From positions 1-64,000 of the forward strand of contig JBPRGG010000087.1 in NCBI GenBank assembly GCA_051418075.1: a stretch of DNA of 64,000 nt. The letters are read 5' to 3'. The position numbers and the translations under genes were made by a program. Positions 41,840 through 51,047 of the stretch are shown in pieces (the first letter of the stretch is position 1; the number at the start of each line of letters is the position of its first letter). This stretch comes from JBPRGG01 sp051418075. Its GTDB lineage: Bacteria > Bacteroidota > Bacteroidia > Cytophagales > Cyclobacteriaceae. The notes beneath the pieces are model-generated. The model made no database searches. It saw only the letters and a program-made list of their open reading frames with translations, and had not been told where the DNA came from.

Positions 41840-42922
41840 ATGAAATGGTCTCTGAATTTAGGGAAAGTACTAGGCATTAAACTGGTAATTCACTGGACGT
41901 TTTTTATCCTGTTGGCCTGGATTGTATTTGCTCAAATCCAACAGGGTAGTGAGACTCAGACAGTTATTTTGACCCTGGCCTTTGTGCTGGCTATATTTTT
42001 ATGCGTGATCCTGCATGAATTCGGCCATGCCCTCACAGCCCGGCACTATGGTATTCCAACCAAAAAAATTACCCTTTTACCCATTGGCGGTGTGGCCGGT
42101 CTGGAAAGAATGCCGGAGGAGCCTCGAAAAGAATTATTAATTGCCGTAGCAGGTCCCCTGGTGAATGTTCTAATTGCCCTGATACTGGCTTTCTTCATTC
42201 CCTTTGAACAATACGCCAATAACCCGGAAAGGTTGGTACAAGCCATCACGCCTCAAAATTTCCTGATCGCACTTTTCAGCATCAATGTGATATTAGTACT
42301 TTTTAATATCATTCCCGCTTTTCCCATGGATGGTGGCAGGGTATTGCGGGCCTTACTGGCGCTAAAGATGAACCGGATCAAAGCCACCAATATCGCGTCC
42401 AAACTGGGGCAGCTGATAGCCTTTGGTTTTGTATTTCTGGGTTTGTTTTACAATCCTTTCCTGATCCTGATTGGGATATTTGTTTATTTTGGGGCCTATT
42501 CGGAAAACAGGATGGTACAGCACCTGGACCTGCTCAAGGATTTCCAGGTAAAAGATGCCATGATTACCCAATTTATGAAACTTCAAAAAACAGATTCGTT
42601 GCAGGATGCGATAAATGCCCTGCTGGCAGGCTCAGATAACCACCTGGTAGTAATGGAGGATGAAAGGCTGGCCGGAATTATCAGCCGGGAAGACCTTTAT
42701 AAAGCCGTAAAGAATAAGGGGATGGATCTTCCTGTTTCTGAGATCATGAATCAGCAGTTTGATAGCTTTTCCATCGAAACAAAGCTGACTGAAGTTTATG
42801 CCAACATACAAAGGGTTAAAAATGCATTTTTCCCGGTGATGGATGATGAAAAATTAGTCGGAGTGATCAACCGGGACAATCTCAATGAATTTGTGATGAT
42901 TCAAACTTCTTTAAATTATTAA
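41840..42922 (+). CDS. Site-2-protease-family metalloprotease with CBS pair
   Basis: 360 residues. The first ~220 form the polytopic M50 core with the metal motif H-E-F-G-H (I-L-H-E-F-G-H-A) and the second ligand stretch N-I-I-P-A-F-P-M-D-G-G-R; the last ~130 are two CBS domains. CBS domains bind adenine nucleotides, so cleavage may respond to energy state. The enzyme cuts a substrate inside the inner membrane. No substrate gene such as an anti-sigma lies next to it. Confidence 0.94.
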   Translation: MKWSLNLGKVLGIKLVIHWTFFILLAWIVFAQIQQGSETQTVILTLAFVLAIFLCVILHEFGHALTARHYGIPTKKITLLPIGGVAGLERMPEEPRKELLIAVAGPLVNVLIALILAFFIPFEQYANNPERLVQAITPQNFLIALFSINVILVLFNIIPAFPMDGGRVLRALLALKMNRIKATNIASKLGQLIAFGFVFLGLFYNPFLILIGIFVYFGAYSENRMVQHLDLLKDFQVKDAMITQFMKLQKTDSLQDAINALLAGSDNHLVVMEDERLAGIISREDLYKAVKNKGMDLPVSEIMNQQFDSFSIETKLTEVYANIQRVKNAFFPVMDDEKLVGVINRDNLNEFVMIQTSLNY

Positions 42923-42950
42923 ATGTCCGGGCATATTAAAATCCAGTTGC

Positions 42951-43112
42951 TAGTGTGTTAGTTATTAAATTGGTTTACTAAATTTTTGCTATTATTTTTT
43001 CTTTAGACAAGGCAAAATTTGAGAGCATAGCAGCGTTACGGTTGAAAATTTTAACGCAGTATAGGAAAAAGAAGGGTGAAAATAGTGAATTAATTTAGTA
43101 ATTAACACACTA
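42951..43112. mobile_element. MITE-like element with imperfect terminal inverted repeats
   Basis: 162 bp bounded by TA dinucleotides. The ends TAGTGTGTTAGTTATTAAATT (left) and its near complement (right, 43092-43112) match at 19 of 21 positions, and similarity continues, more loosely, for about 37 bp. Inside is a GCGTTA/TAACGC hairpin (43033-43057). It carries no open frame. TA at both edges fits target duplication by IS630/Tc1-type transposases, which would have to act in trans. Confidence 0.7.
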
Positions 43113-43120
43113 TCTTCACA

Positions 43121-44071
43121 TTACAACCACTTCTTCCGTTTGAAAAAAAGTAAAGTGATCAGCGAAGAAATTACCATTACCCCCAGGGCAAAGGGATAGC
43201 CAAAATACCATTCCAATTCCGGCATAAACTTGAAATTCATGCCGTAGAGACTGGCAATTAAAGTGGGAGGCATAAAGATCACGGTAACTACAGTGAAAAT
43301 TTTTATGATCTTACTTTGTTCAAGATCTATCAATCCCAGGAAAGTATTTTGAAGATATTCTAACCGTTCAAAACTGAAAGTAGTGTGTTCCAATAAGGAC
43401 CCGGTATCTTTGATCATTACCCGTAATTTGGGATAACTGGCTTGAGGAAAATACTGGCTTTTTAAAATTCCGGAAATCACTCTTTGCTTATCAATGATGT
43501 TTTCCCTAAGCATCATAGTAATCTCCTGATACCGGGTAATATTGATGATCACCTCCTCATTCAGGTTTTTTTCAATTGTGATCTTTTTGCCCAACAAGGA
43601 GATCTCCTTGGCAATATTTTCTAGTTGGTCAGCATCTTCGTCAATTCTAATCTCAAATATGCTGACCAGGATATCATAACTGTCAAATATGGTTTTATTG
43701 TACAATTCCAGTTTTCTGATAATATCGTTGAATGACTTCAGTTGGTAATGTCTGTAGGAAATCAATATATGGTTCCGTACAATGAATGATACAGGCTCAT
43801 TCTGATAGTTATCCTGCTTACGTATCAGAAAATTAGAATTAGCTAATATTCTTTCTTCTGTTTCATAATATCTTGAACTGCTTTCAATCTCCTCCACTTC
43901 CTGTCTTGATTGCAATTTAATATCATAAATTTCTTCTACCTGAAGACGCTCAGGCTCGTCTGGTTGAAGCAGGTCAATCCAGATAATATCCTTATCTGGT
44001 ATCGTTCTGACAATATCCAGATCGTACCCCCGGATGATCTTATTTTCGGATCTGTAAAAAATGTTTACCAC
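43121..44071 (-). CDS. corA: CorA-family Mg2+ transporter
   Basis: 316 residues. A soluble N-terminal domain of about 250 residues is followed by two membrane helices near the C-terminus; the loop carries Y-G-M-N-F (G-M-N selectivity signature), the defining feature of the family. It should form an inner-membrane pentamer transporting Mg2+ or another divalent metal. The start is GTG. It ends 8 bp from the MITE-like element. Confidence 0.95.
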   Translation of the reverse strand: MVNIFYRSENKIIRGYDLDIVRTIPDKDIIWIDLLQPDEPERLQVEEIYDIKLQSRQEVEEIESSSRYYETEERILANSNFLIRKQDNYQNEPVSFIVRNHILISYRHYQLKSFNDIIRKLELYNKTIFDSYDILVSIFEIRIDEDADQLENIAKEISLLGKKITIEKNLNEEVIINITRYQEITMMLRENIIDKQRVISGILKSQYFPQASYPKLRVMIKDTGSLLEHTTFSFERLEYLQNTFLGLIDLEQSKIIKIFTVVTVIFMPPTLIASLYGMNFKFMPELEWYFGYPFALGVMVISSLITLLFFKRKKWL

Positions 44072-44131
44072 AGTTCAGTTTCAATTTGAATTATTGATGA
44101 TCAACCCCTTACTTGACAAATTCAGGTGTAT

Positions 44132-45061
44132 TTATGTAATAGCTTCTTTTATCAACCTGAATCTTTCTGGTATGGTTTTTCTATTCAGCTTTTTCCGCAC
44201 ATTTTTGAGCTTACTGCCAGCAACCGGTAATGGTAACCGGGGAATGCGATCATCTTTAAAATAAGTAAGGGGATAGTTCAGCCAGTCCAGTACAGGCTCG
44301 GCCGTCTCCAGCGCCAGAGTTTGCTGACGGGTGTCCAGTTTTTCCTTCCACCGGTAATAATTCCCCTTATTTAAATGCCATGGGCTTTGATCTTTCAGGT
44401 TGTTGAAATTAGTTTCTTTTGCTATGAATTCCTTATTTTCCCGACTGAGATCTATTTGCAGATAATTTAATAATTCATCCAATGTTTGACTGAAATCCTC
44501 TTTCAACCTTTCATAAAAGATGATATGGATATCATAATAGTTGGCATTTTCAATATATTCCATCACATGTCGGGACCAATCGGAAACAATTTTTTGAAGT
44601 TCATGCTCCAGGTATTCGGATTCATTGGAATAGAAAGTGGGATAATATTTCTTCATATAAGGCGTAAAGGCAAACTTCGCTGTAGACAAAGCTACATCTC
44701 GAGGATCACGAATAATATAAATCCTTTTATCAAATAAGGGGAAAACTACTTTGCTTTTTTCACAAAAATCAGAATGGGTCCAAACCTGGCTGGTTTTTTC
44801 CAGGTATGCTGAAAAATCTTCTATTTTCCTCCGGAAAGCTGAACTGATCCGGAAAAACACCCCCTGATAAAATATATCAATCATATCAATATCCACTTGT
44901 TCTGGATAACTAAGCTCCCATTGGCGAGCCAGGGGGTAAATTGGATGGCTGTGAATAAACCTTTTTCGTTTAATGTCCTTGAGATGCAGTATAAGATCGA
45001 TTATTTTGTAGAGCCAGTAATTACCACTTTTGGGAAAGCCTCCTTGAATCAACTTCATCAA
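44132..45061 (-). CDS. Sulfotransferase-family protein of eukaryotic type
   Basis: 309 residues. The PAPS 5'-phosphosulfate loop G-G-F-P-K-S-G-N-Y-W-L (residues 7-17), the 3'-phosphate motif I-I-R-D-P-R-D-V-A-L-S and the C-terminal R-W-K-E-K-L-D (in place of G-x-x-G-x-x-K) identify the Sulfotransfer_1 fold. It would move sulfate from PAPS to an alcohol, amine or glycan. The residue after S-G is Asn, not Thr as usual. No sulfate-activation genes lie nearby. Target unknown. Confidence 0.88.
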   Translation of the reverse strand: MMKLIQGGFPKSGNYWLYKIIDLILHLKDIKRKRFIHSHPIYPLARQWELSYPEQVDIDMIDIFYQGVFFRISSAFRRKIEDFSAYLEKTSQVWTHSDFCEKSKVVFPLFDKRIYIIRDPRDVALSTAKFAFTPYMKKYYPTFYSNESEYLEHELQKIVSDWSRHVMEYIENANYYDIHIIFYERLKEDFSQTLDELLNYLQIDLSRENKEFIAKETNFNNLKDQSPWHLNKGNYYRWKEKLDTRQQTLALETAEPVLDWLNYPLTYFKDDRIPRLPLPVAGSKLKNVRKKLNRKTIPERFRLIKEAIT

Positions 45062-45214
45062 AAAGTATTTTTAGTTTATCAGAAAAAATGCAGGCTTAGA
45101 AGAACCTGATCTATATCAAATAACTGTTAGACCAGCTTATTGTTGTAATTAAAAATAAGGAGCAGTATTATAAAAAAAGCCCTTAATGCTGCTGAAATTA
45201 ACCTTTTTAATGCA

Positions 45215-45222
45215 TAAATTTG
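45215..45222 (+). promoter_or_regulatory. -7 element before the SDR gene
   Basis: TAAATTTG matches TAnnTTTG. It overlaps the TTG at 45220 that an automated caller would pick as a start, supporting the ATG at 45250 instead. Confidence 0.5.
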
Positions 45223-45249
45223 AACCGACATACAACTTCTGACAGACAG

Positions 45250-46092
45250 ATGAAATCCAGTTCAAAATTATACACCCTGATCACAGGCGCGAGTTTAGGC
45301 ATAGGACGGTCTTTGGCCTTTGAATGCGCCCGACGGGGAATGAACCTGATCCTGATTGCCTTACCAGGTCGGGACCTGATCAACATCAGAGAAGCTATTT
45401 CCCGCCACTATAAAGTAGATGCAATATGTTTTGGTATCGACCTTACTCAGGATGAAGCGCCGGCGGAAGTGTTTAATTTTTGCCGTAAAAATAACCTACA
45501 AGTAAACATACTGATCAATAATGCCGGAATGGGTGCCGGAGGGTTATTTCAAAATATCTACTACAAGCAATATCTCAAGATGTTCCGCCTGAACAATCAG
45601 GCCCTGGTGGGTTTAACCTATTACTTTATCAGGGAATTAGAAAAACATTCCAATGCCCATATTCTAAACCTGAGCAGCCTGGAAGCTATTCTGCCCCTTC
45701 CCTATAAAAGTGTTTATGCTGGTACCAAAAATTTCACCTATTCCTTTTCGCTCACACTTAGAGAAGAATTAAAATCTTCACATATCAAGGTGAGTGTTCT
45801 TTGCCCTGGTCCAACCATCACCAATTACGAAGGGCTAATGCGTATCAAAGCCCATGGTAAAAAAAGCAGGATCATGGTCATGTTTCCTAAACAGGTGGCT
45901 CAAATTGCCATAAAAAAAATGCTGCAGGGACAAGGAATTATTGTTCCTGGTTCTGTAAATTATACCCTGGTCAGGATCAGTTGGTTTATTCCGGTGCTCA
46001 CTAAAATGCGTATTCTTGAAAAAATGTTCAGGGTCTATCGAGATATGGCTCCGGAACCTCCTGTGTTGGATTCTGGTGTTTTAATAAACTGA
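45250..46092 (+). CDS. SDR-family NAD(P)-dependent dehydrogenase
   Basis: 280 residues from the ATG at 45250; an upstream TTG would add 10 odd residues and overlaps a promoter element. T-G-A-S-L-G-I-G (12-19), N-N-A-G (90-93) and catalytic Tyr146/Lys150 (Y-A-G-T-K) are present; the substrate-side C-terminal part contains a helix with hydrophobic runs near W-F-I-P-V-L. The group resembles DltE/YqjQ-like or ketoreductase SDRs. Substrate unknown. Monocistronic. Confidence 0.9.
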   Translation: MKSSSKLYTLITGASLGIGRSLAFECARRGMNLILIALPGRDLINIREAISRHYKVDAICFGIDLTQDEAPAEVFNFCRKNNLQVNILINNAGMGAGGLFQNIYYKQYLKMFRLNNQALVGLTYYFIRELEKHSNAHILNLSSLEAILPLPYKSVYAGTKNFTYSFSLTLREELKSSHIKVSVLCPGPTITNYEGLMRIKAHGKKSRIMVMFPKQVAQIAIKKMLQGQGIIVPGSVNYTLVRISWFIPVLTKMRILEKMFRVYRDMAPEPPVLDSGVLIN

Positions 46093-46240
46093 TCACCTTG
46101 ATTAGTTTATGGCAAGAAATCTGCTTATTCTGCATAACCACTGCCTACCCTGATTACAACTGATCATATTTGCTTTTATTCCTGATTGTTTTGGCACGAT
46201 TACTGATTAAAACTCCCTCATAATCAAAAATTTAATCAAT

Positions 46241-46564
46241 ATGAAACAACTTGTACTAAACATGATTATGATGGCATTGATAGGCCATATCTATTTACCT
46301 GACAAACCAGATCAGCCAACAAAGGTCAATGATCCATCAGTTAAAATATCAGTTGATTTTAAAGATGAAGACGATCAAATAGCTAAAAAAGCTGATCAGA
46401 ATGAAATGAAAAAAGCTGAAAAAATGAATGGTAGCAAAGTCAGGCCGGACAAGGAAAATGAAAGGAATGGTCGGTGGAATTCCAGGGAAGAGCAAAGAAA
46501 TCATGCAAGGGAAAGATCTAAAGGTCGCGCTTTTGCTAACAAACCTGTATCCATTCCTGAATGA
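46241..46564 (+). CDS. Small exported highly charged protein, unknown function
   Basis: 107 residues. The N-terminus (K-Q-L-V-L-N-M-I-M-M-A-L-I-G-H-I-Y-L) is a weak signal or membrane segment; the rest is very rich in Lys, Glu, Asp, Arg and Asn with no cysteine, likely disordered. It differs from the exported basic protein at 1086-1466 in being mixed-charge. No family is recognised. It has its own terminator. Confidence 0.6.
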   Translation: MKQLVLNMIMMALIGHIYLPDKPDQPTKVNDPSVKISVDFKDEDDQIAKKADQNEMKKAEKMNGSKVRPDKENERNGRWNSREEQRNHARERSKGRAFANKPVSIPE

Positions 46565-46582
46565 CCTGTTTTACTAAGCCTA

Positions 46583-46621
46583 AAGGAAGTTCCATTTTTC
46601 TAGAAAGGAACTTCCTTTTTT
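46583..46621 (+). terminator. Intrinsic terminator
   Basis: Stem AAGGAAGTTCC (46583-46593) with GGAACTTCCTT (46607-46617), followed by a run of T to 46621. Confidence 0.85.
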
Positions 46622-46856
46622 ATGTGCCTTCCTTCCCACTCTCCTTCGGTGAAACCTGAGGCTTTAAGTTTTTTGTTGGCACTGTAATAAATTTTTTTGA
46701 ATATCCCTGAATAAAAGCTTCAAAAAGGCTAAACTCCTAATACAGATTACACATTTCATAGTTAAGTTAATATGAGACTAATTTTATTGCAAAAATCATA
46801 TAAAATCATTAATTTTCTTCAAAAGCAGAACTTTTTGCCTCATAAATTATGCTGTC

Positions 46857-48335
46857 ATGAAAAATACACTTCTATTAATAGGCCTTCTGATCTTTAGTAT
46901 GTATGGTTGTCAAACTACCACCCCTGAAATCACCATTCAGGGCCAGATTATAGGTGATATCCCTGAAACATTGGAACACAACTTACCCATCAGCGGGGTT
47001 TGCTTCTGGGGTTTTAAATCATCGGTTCCGGTTGATTCCACCGGGAAATTCAGGTTCAATTTAAGTATTGAAGAGCCATCATTTGTAAGGCTATGGAATC
47101 ATGATCAAAAAATCAAAGCGGGGTTAGTTATAGAGCCGGGTCAGACCTACCAGATCATTTTTGATCAGGAAAAAGACACCCTGCATATTCAAAGTAAGGA
47201 TGTTGAGGGTCAACTTGCTTATAACAAATTACCTATGGTGTATTTTTTTCAGTCCGAAGCCAGACCTTTCATGAAAGATCTGGCTGGCGAGGAGATCAAG
47301 TTAGCGATTAAAAAGGCTAAACAAAATGACCTGCAGGTTTTCGATCAATTAAGGAATGATGGAAAGATCTCTGAAGGTTTTTACCAGTTGATCAGTTCAG
47401 ACCGCCAATGTTATTATGCCAGCTTGCAAGGAACAATTGCTTTATTGAAATACTATGAGGATAAAAATAAAGACACAGGTGCTTTTTCTGAAGATATTCA
47501 AACCATGTGGAAGGAAGTATTTGAGGAATATCCATTGGAGAAAAATGACATGTTCCGATCGATGTATTTTTATGACCTGGTCAGCAATTATATCAATTTT
47601 AAAACCAGTACCGATAAAAAGGTACAGGAAGCAATCAGTGACATAGATTTATGGCATCTGAAAAATATGGCAGTAGCCCAACAGGTTTTATCGGCAGATG
47701 TGCAGGAATTTTATCAATCTGCTTATATTTATTACCGGGCTGTGCAAAAAAAATTCGAACAGGAACTGGTCACTGTTTTTAATGAATTTGATTCAATTTA
47801 TCCTGAAAGTTCATTTACCAGATATGTAGCGCCGGAATTAGAACCAATCATTGCTTTTCATAAAAAGAAGAACAAACCATTCAGCCAGGAAGTGTATTTT
47901 GTAGAAGGATATGAAAATTTCAATAGTTTAGAGGAAAGTCTGACTCCATTGGCCGGAAAAAAGCTATACATTGATATTTGGGCAACCTGGTGCGGTCCCT
48001 GTAAACAAGAATTCAAATATAAAGAAGCACTTTATGCCTTATTAGATCAATATCAGGCTGAAATTCTGTATATTTCTATTGACGATGACACCCGGGACCA
48101 ACAATGGAAAGACATGATTAAGTATTACGATCTGAAAGGTTATCATCTGCGAACTAGTACTGAAGCTTTGGAAACCGATTTGAGAAACATCTATGATCAA
48201 AATGGTATGATTATGATCCCCTGGTATCTGCTTATTGACGAAAAAGGGAATATTGAAAAAAAGCATGCACCCAAACCATCCCAATTGGAGAAGTTAGAGC
48301 AACTGTTGGAAGAAGGTCCTGAAGCATTGAGCTGA
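46857..48335 (+). CDS. TlpA-like thioredoxin-fold lipoprotein
   Basis: 492 residues. Lipoprotein signal with Y-G-C at residue 18; N-terminal beta domain (E-I-T-I-Q-G-Q-I-I-G-D-I-P, DUF4369-like); a long helical middle part (~130-330); and a C-terminal thioredoxin domain with W-A-T-W-C-G-P-C-K (Cys379, Cys382). Such proteins are anchored in a membrane facing the periplasm and reduce or isomerise protein disulfides or serve cytochrome maturation. The cis-Pro region M-I-P-W-Y-L-L-I-D is typical. The gene is monocistronic. Confidence 0.93.
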   Translation: MKNTLLLIGLLIFSMYGCQTTTPEITIQGQIIGDIPETLEHNLPISGVCFWGFKSSVPVDSTGKFRFNLSIEEPSFVRLWNHDQKIKAGLVIEPGQTYQIIFDQEKDTLHIQSKDVEGQLAYNKLPMVYFFQSEARPFMKDLAGEEIKLAIKKAKQNDLQVFDQLRNDGKISEGFYQLISSDRQCYYASLQGTIALLKYYEDKNKDTGAFSEDIQTMWKEVFEEYPLEKNDMFRSMYFYDLVSNYINFKTSTDKKVQEAISDIDLWHLKNMAVAQQVLSADVQEFYQSAYIYYRAVQKKFEQELVTVFNEFDSIYPESSFTRYVAPELEPIIAFHKKKNKPFSQEVYFVEGYENFNSLEESLTPLAGKKLYIDIWATWCGPCKQEFKYKEALYALLDQYQAEILYISIDDDTRDQQWKDMIKYYDLKGYHLRTSTEALETDLRNIYDQNGMIMIPWYLLIDEKGNIEKKHAPKPSQLEKLEQLLEEGPEALS

Positions 48336-48347
48336 AAACCCTTGACA

Positions 48348-49070
48348 TTATTTTTTCATAGCTCCTTTTCGAAGTTCAGTTGGCATTTTTTCAATGGCAT
48401 ATCGAAGAGCTGTACGGGGCATCCGATATTTATGCTTCATGATAAAATTGAAAATTTCCTGTTGGTGTCGCTGACTGGCTACTTTTAGCAGCCAACCATA
48501 TCCTTTTTGAACCAGGTCATCCTGATCCATCATTAATTCCTGGGCTATAGCCATGATTTCAGGTAAAAACCTGCCTTTTCGAGCCGGAACAATCAATGAA
48601 ACTGCCGACGCTCTTTTTACCCACCTGTTGTCGGAACAGGTCCAGCCTTTTAATGAAGAAAGATATTCAGGATACCGTTCAATAAATTCCCCTACTGTAC
48701 GGTTACAAAAGGTATCACAACTAGCCCAGTTGTTAACGTAATTACTTATCCAACTTTCAAAGAGCTTAAAATCTCCAGATTCAAAATCTTTATGCTGTTT
48801 ATAAGTCCAATGGCAGGCTACCATTGATTCTTCCAACAATCCCGATTGCCAGAAGTATTCACATAAATCCAGGATCTGATTTTTTGGATAGCGTTTTACA
48901 GATTTGTAGAATTCTTTGCTGATCTGAGTGACCGTAGCATTCTTTATACCATAAGAGCGGATAGGCTCTTTAAAAAATCTTTGATTGCGCTGCCGGATAT
49001 GCTGATCGGCCTGGTTTTCCAATGCCATTCTAACTTGATCAATGATGGGATCATGATGTTGCTTTGCCAT
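48348..49070 (-). CDS. AlkD-type DNA alkylation repair protein
   Basis: 240 residues made of helical HEAT-like repeats. The stretch N-N-W-A-S-C-D-T-F-C carries the Trp and Asp of the AlkD active cleft, and W-V-K-R-A-S-A-V-S-L-I is typical. AlkD removes bulky or cationic alkylated bases (3mA, 7mG) without base flipping. The gene stands alone between convergent and co-directional genes; regulation is unknown. Confidence 0.9.
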   Translation of the reverse strand: MAKQHHDPIIDQVRMALENQADQHIRQRNQRFFKEPIRSYGIKNATVTQISKEFYKSVKRYPKNQILDLCEYFWQSGLLEESMVACHWTYKQHKDFESGDFKLFESWISNYVNNWASCDTFCNRTVGEFIERYPEYLSSLKGWTCSDNRWVKRASAVSLIVPARKGRFLPEIMAIAQELMMDQDDLVQKGYGWLLKVASQRHQQEIFNFIMKHKYRMPRTALRYAIEKMPTELRKGAMKK

Positions 49071-49096
49071 AGTAAAATCTTAATACCACCAGGTCA

Positions 49097-49966
49097 TCAA
49101 GCTTTTTCTTTCAACTCAAAATAAGAGTCAATACCACATAGATCCAAACTGATCTGCCACAATTTCTTTGCGTCTGATTGGTTGTAGGAGTTTTTTGAAG
49201 AATCTTTGGGTTTACTTTTATCCCAATATTTACCACTTTCTCCTTTCACCTGATCAGAACTGGCCAGATAGATAGAGGTTTCGGCCCCTTTATGAGGTTT
49301 CACCCCACCCAACCTTCTGATTTTCCAGGCTAATCCATGCAACGAAAATGTATGTTTCAAACCTATATCCGTTTTAACCAAACCAGGTTGAACTGCGTTT
49401 ATGGTTATATTTTCAAAGGGTTTACGGCGATCAAACTCATAAGTAAATAACACATTAGCCAGTTTAGATTGGGCATAAGCACGCAAACCATGATATTTTT
49501 TGGTTAAATTAAGGTCATTAAAATGCATCTTTCCCTGAAAATGAGAGTCTGAAGCCACATTTATTACACGGCCCTCTTCGGCTTTGACCAAGCCGGGCAG
49601 CAATTCACACGTCAATAAAAAATAAGCCAAATGATTTACAGCAAATTGCATTTCCACCTTTTCTTTAGTTAAGGTGAGTTCAGAGAACCAGGTTCCTGCA
49701 TTGTTCACCAGTACATCTACCTTTTCTGATTGATCCAGAATTACTCGGGCAGCTTTCCTGATCTCATCCTGCACCGCCAGGTTTACCACCACCAGAAAAG
49801 TACGGGCATCAGGTTTTTCATCCTTTATTTTTTGAATGGCAGCCTCCAGCTTTGATCTGTTTCTGCCCAGCATAAATACCTGTGCCCCTTGCATGGCCAG
49901 GGCTTTAGCGGTTTCAAAGCCTATTCCGGAATTGGCTCCAGTGACTACACAAACTTTATCTTTCAT
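49097..49966 (-). CDS. SDR-family oxidoreductase (retinol-dehydrogenase-like)
   Basis: 289 residues from the ATG ending at 49966; a longer open frame would overlap gpsA and adds non-SDR residues. T-G-A-N-S-G-I-G (9-16), N-N-A-G (88-91), Tyr164 and Lys168 (Y-A-Q-S-K) and V-Q-P-G-L-V-K-T-D are present. The group acts on hydrophobic alcohols or ketones. It follows gpsA by 34 bp and could share its transcript. Confidence 0.92.
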   Translation of the reverse strand: MKDKVCVVTGANSGIGFETAKALAMQGAQVFMLGRNRSKLEAAIQKIKDEKPDARTFLVVVNLAVQDEIRKAARVILDQSEKVDVLVNNAGTWFSELTLTKEKVEMQFAVNHLAYFLLTCELLPGLVKAEEGRVINVASDSHFQGKMHFNDLNLTKKYHGLRAYAQSKLANVLFTYEFDRRKPFENITINAVQPGLVKTDIGLKHTFSLHGLAWKIRRLGGVKPHKGAETSIYLASSDQVKGESGKYWDKSKPKDSSKNSYNQSDAKKLWQISLDLCGIDSYFELKEKA

Positions 49967-50000
49967 CTTTAAAAAATAATTATTGGTCTTAAAAATATTT

Positions 50001-51047
50001 TCATATAAAATCCACATCGTAGTTGAAAGGGTATTTCATCAGATAATACAAGCCTTCCTCCACAGTCATCTTTTCAAATATAATCTTGTACAATGTTTCT
50101 GTAATAGGTGCCCTCACTTTATAGTTTTCAGCCATTCGAACTGCTATTTTGATGGTATTGATACCTTCCGCCACTTCATCCATGGATTCAATGATCTGCT
50201 CAGGTGATTCTCCCTGAGCCAACCGATATCCCATACTGAAATTCCGGCTGAGCGGGCTTGAGCAGGTAGCTATCAGGTCTCCTATACCGGCTAATCCAAT
50301 AAAAGCCTGTACATTACCTCCGAAAGCTTTACCCAAATAGATCATTTCCACCATGCCACGGCTGATCAGCAAAGCTCTGGCATTTTCTCCCAATCCCATC
50401 CCGGTCATGGCTCCGGCAGCAATGGCAATGATATTTTTTAAAACTCCTGCCAGTTCCACTCCTATCAGATCTCTACTGCCATACACCTGAAAACGGTCAT
50501 TCCTTAACAGCCGTTGACCTTCCTGTATCACTTCGTCGAAGTAGCTGGCCACCACGGTTGCGGCTGGTTTATGGTCAGCTAGTTCCTTACTCAGGTTTGG
50601 ACCACCCAGGCAGCCTATCCTGACTACGATACTTTCGTCCCGGATCACCTCACTCATGGTCTGTACTGCTGATCGGTCCAGCAGTTTTTGAGTGTTTTGA
50701 GGCTGTACAAGATCCAGGCCCTTGGTGCCATGGATCAAAATATGATAGGGATGCAGGTAAGGAGCCAGTGATTTGATCATGTCCCTGAAATTTATGGCCG
50801 GTACGATTGGGAAAATGACTGTACACTGATTTGATAAATACTCCAGGTCACTGGTAGGCTTTACCCTTTCATGAAGTTTTCTGCCGTAGCTTGAATTTTG
50901 GTTGAGTACTTCCTGAACTATCTCTTCTTTGCGGGTATAAAGCAGCACTTCAGTTTTTTCAGCCAGAATATTAGCTATGGCTGAACCAAAGCTCCCAGCT
51001 CCAATCACCCCAACGGTTTTATATGTATTTTTCAAGGCCATATCCAT
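50001..51047 (-). CDS. gpsA: NAD(P)-dependent glycerol-3-phosphate dehydrogenase
   Basis: 348 residues. N-terminal G-V-I-G-A-G-S-F-G-S-A-I, I-H-G-T-K-G-L near 104, G-C-L-G-G-P-N-L-S-K-E-L, and C-terminal domain with L-A-G-V-L-K-N-I-I-A-I-A-A-G identify GpsA, which makes sn-glycerol-3-phosphate from dihydroxyacetone phosphate for phospholipids. The start (Met1 or Met3) overlaps the end of the acyltransferase gene by up to 29 bases, so product and substrate enzyme are coupled. Confidence 0.96.
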   Translation of the reverse strand: MDMALKNTYKTVGVIGAGSFGSAIANILAEKTEVLLYTRKEEIVQEVLNQNSSYGRKLHERVKPTSDLEYLSNQCTVIFPIVPAINFRDMIKSLAPYLHPYHILIHGTKGLDLVQPQNTQKLLDRSAVQTMSEVIRDESIVVRIGCLGGPNLSKELADHKPAATVVASYFDEVIQEGQRLLRNDRFQVYGSRDLIGVELAGVLKNIIAIAAGAMTGMGLGENARALLISRGMVEMIYLGKAFGGNVQAFIGLAGIGDLIATCSSPLSRNFSMGYRLAQGESPEQIIESMDEVAEGINTIKIAVRMAENYKVRAPITETLYKIIFEKMTVEEGLYYLMKYPFNYDVDFI

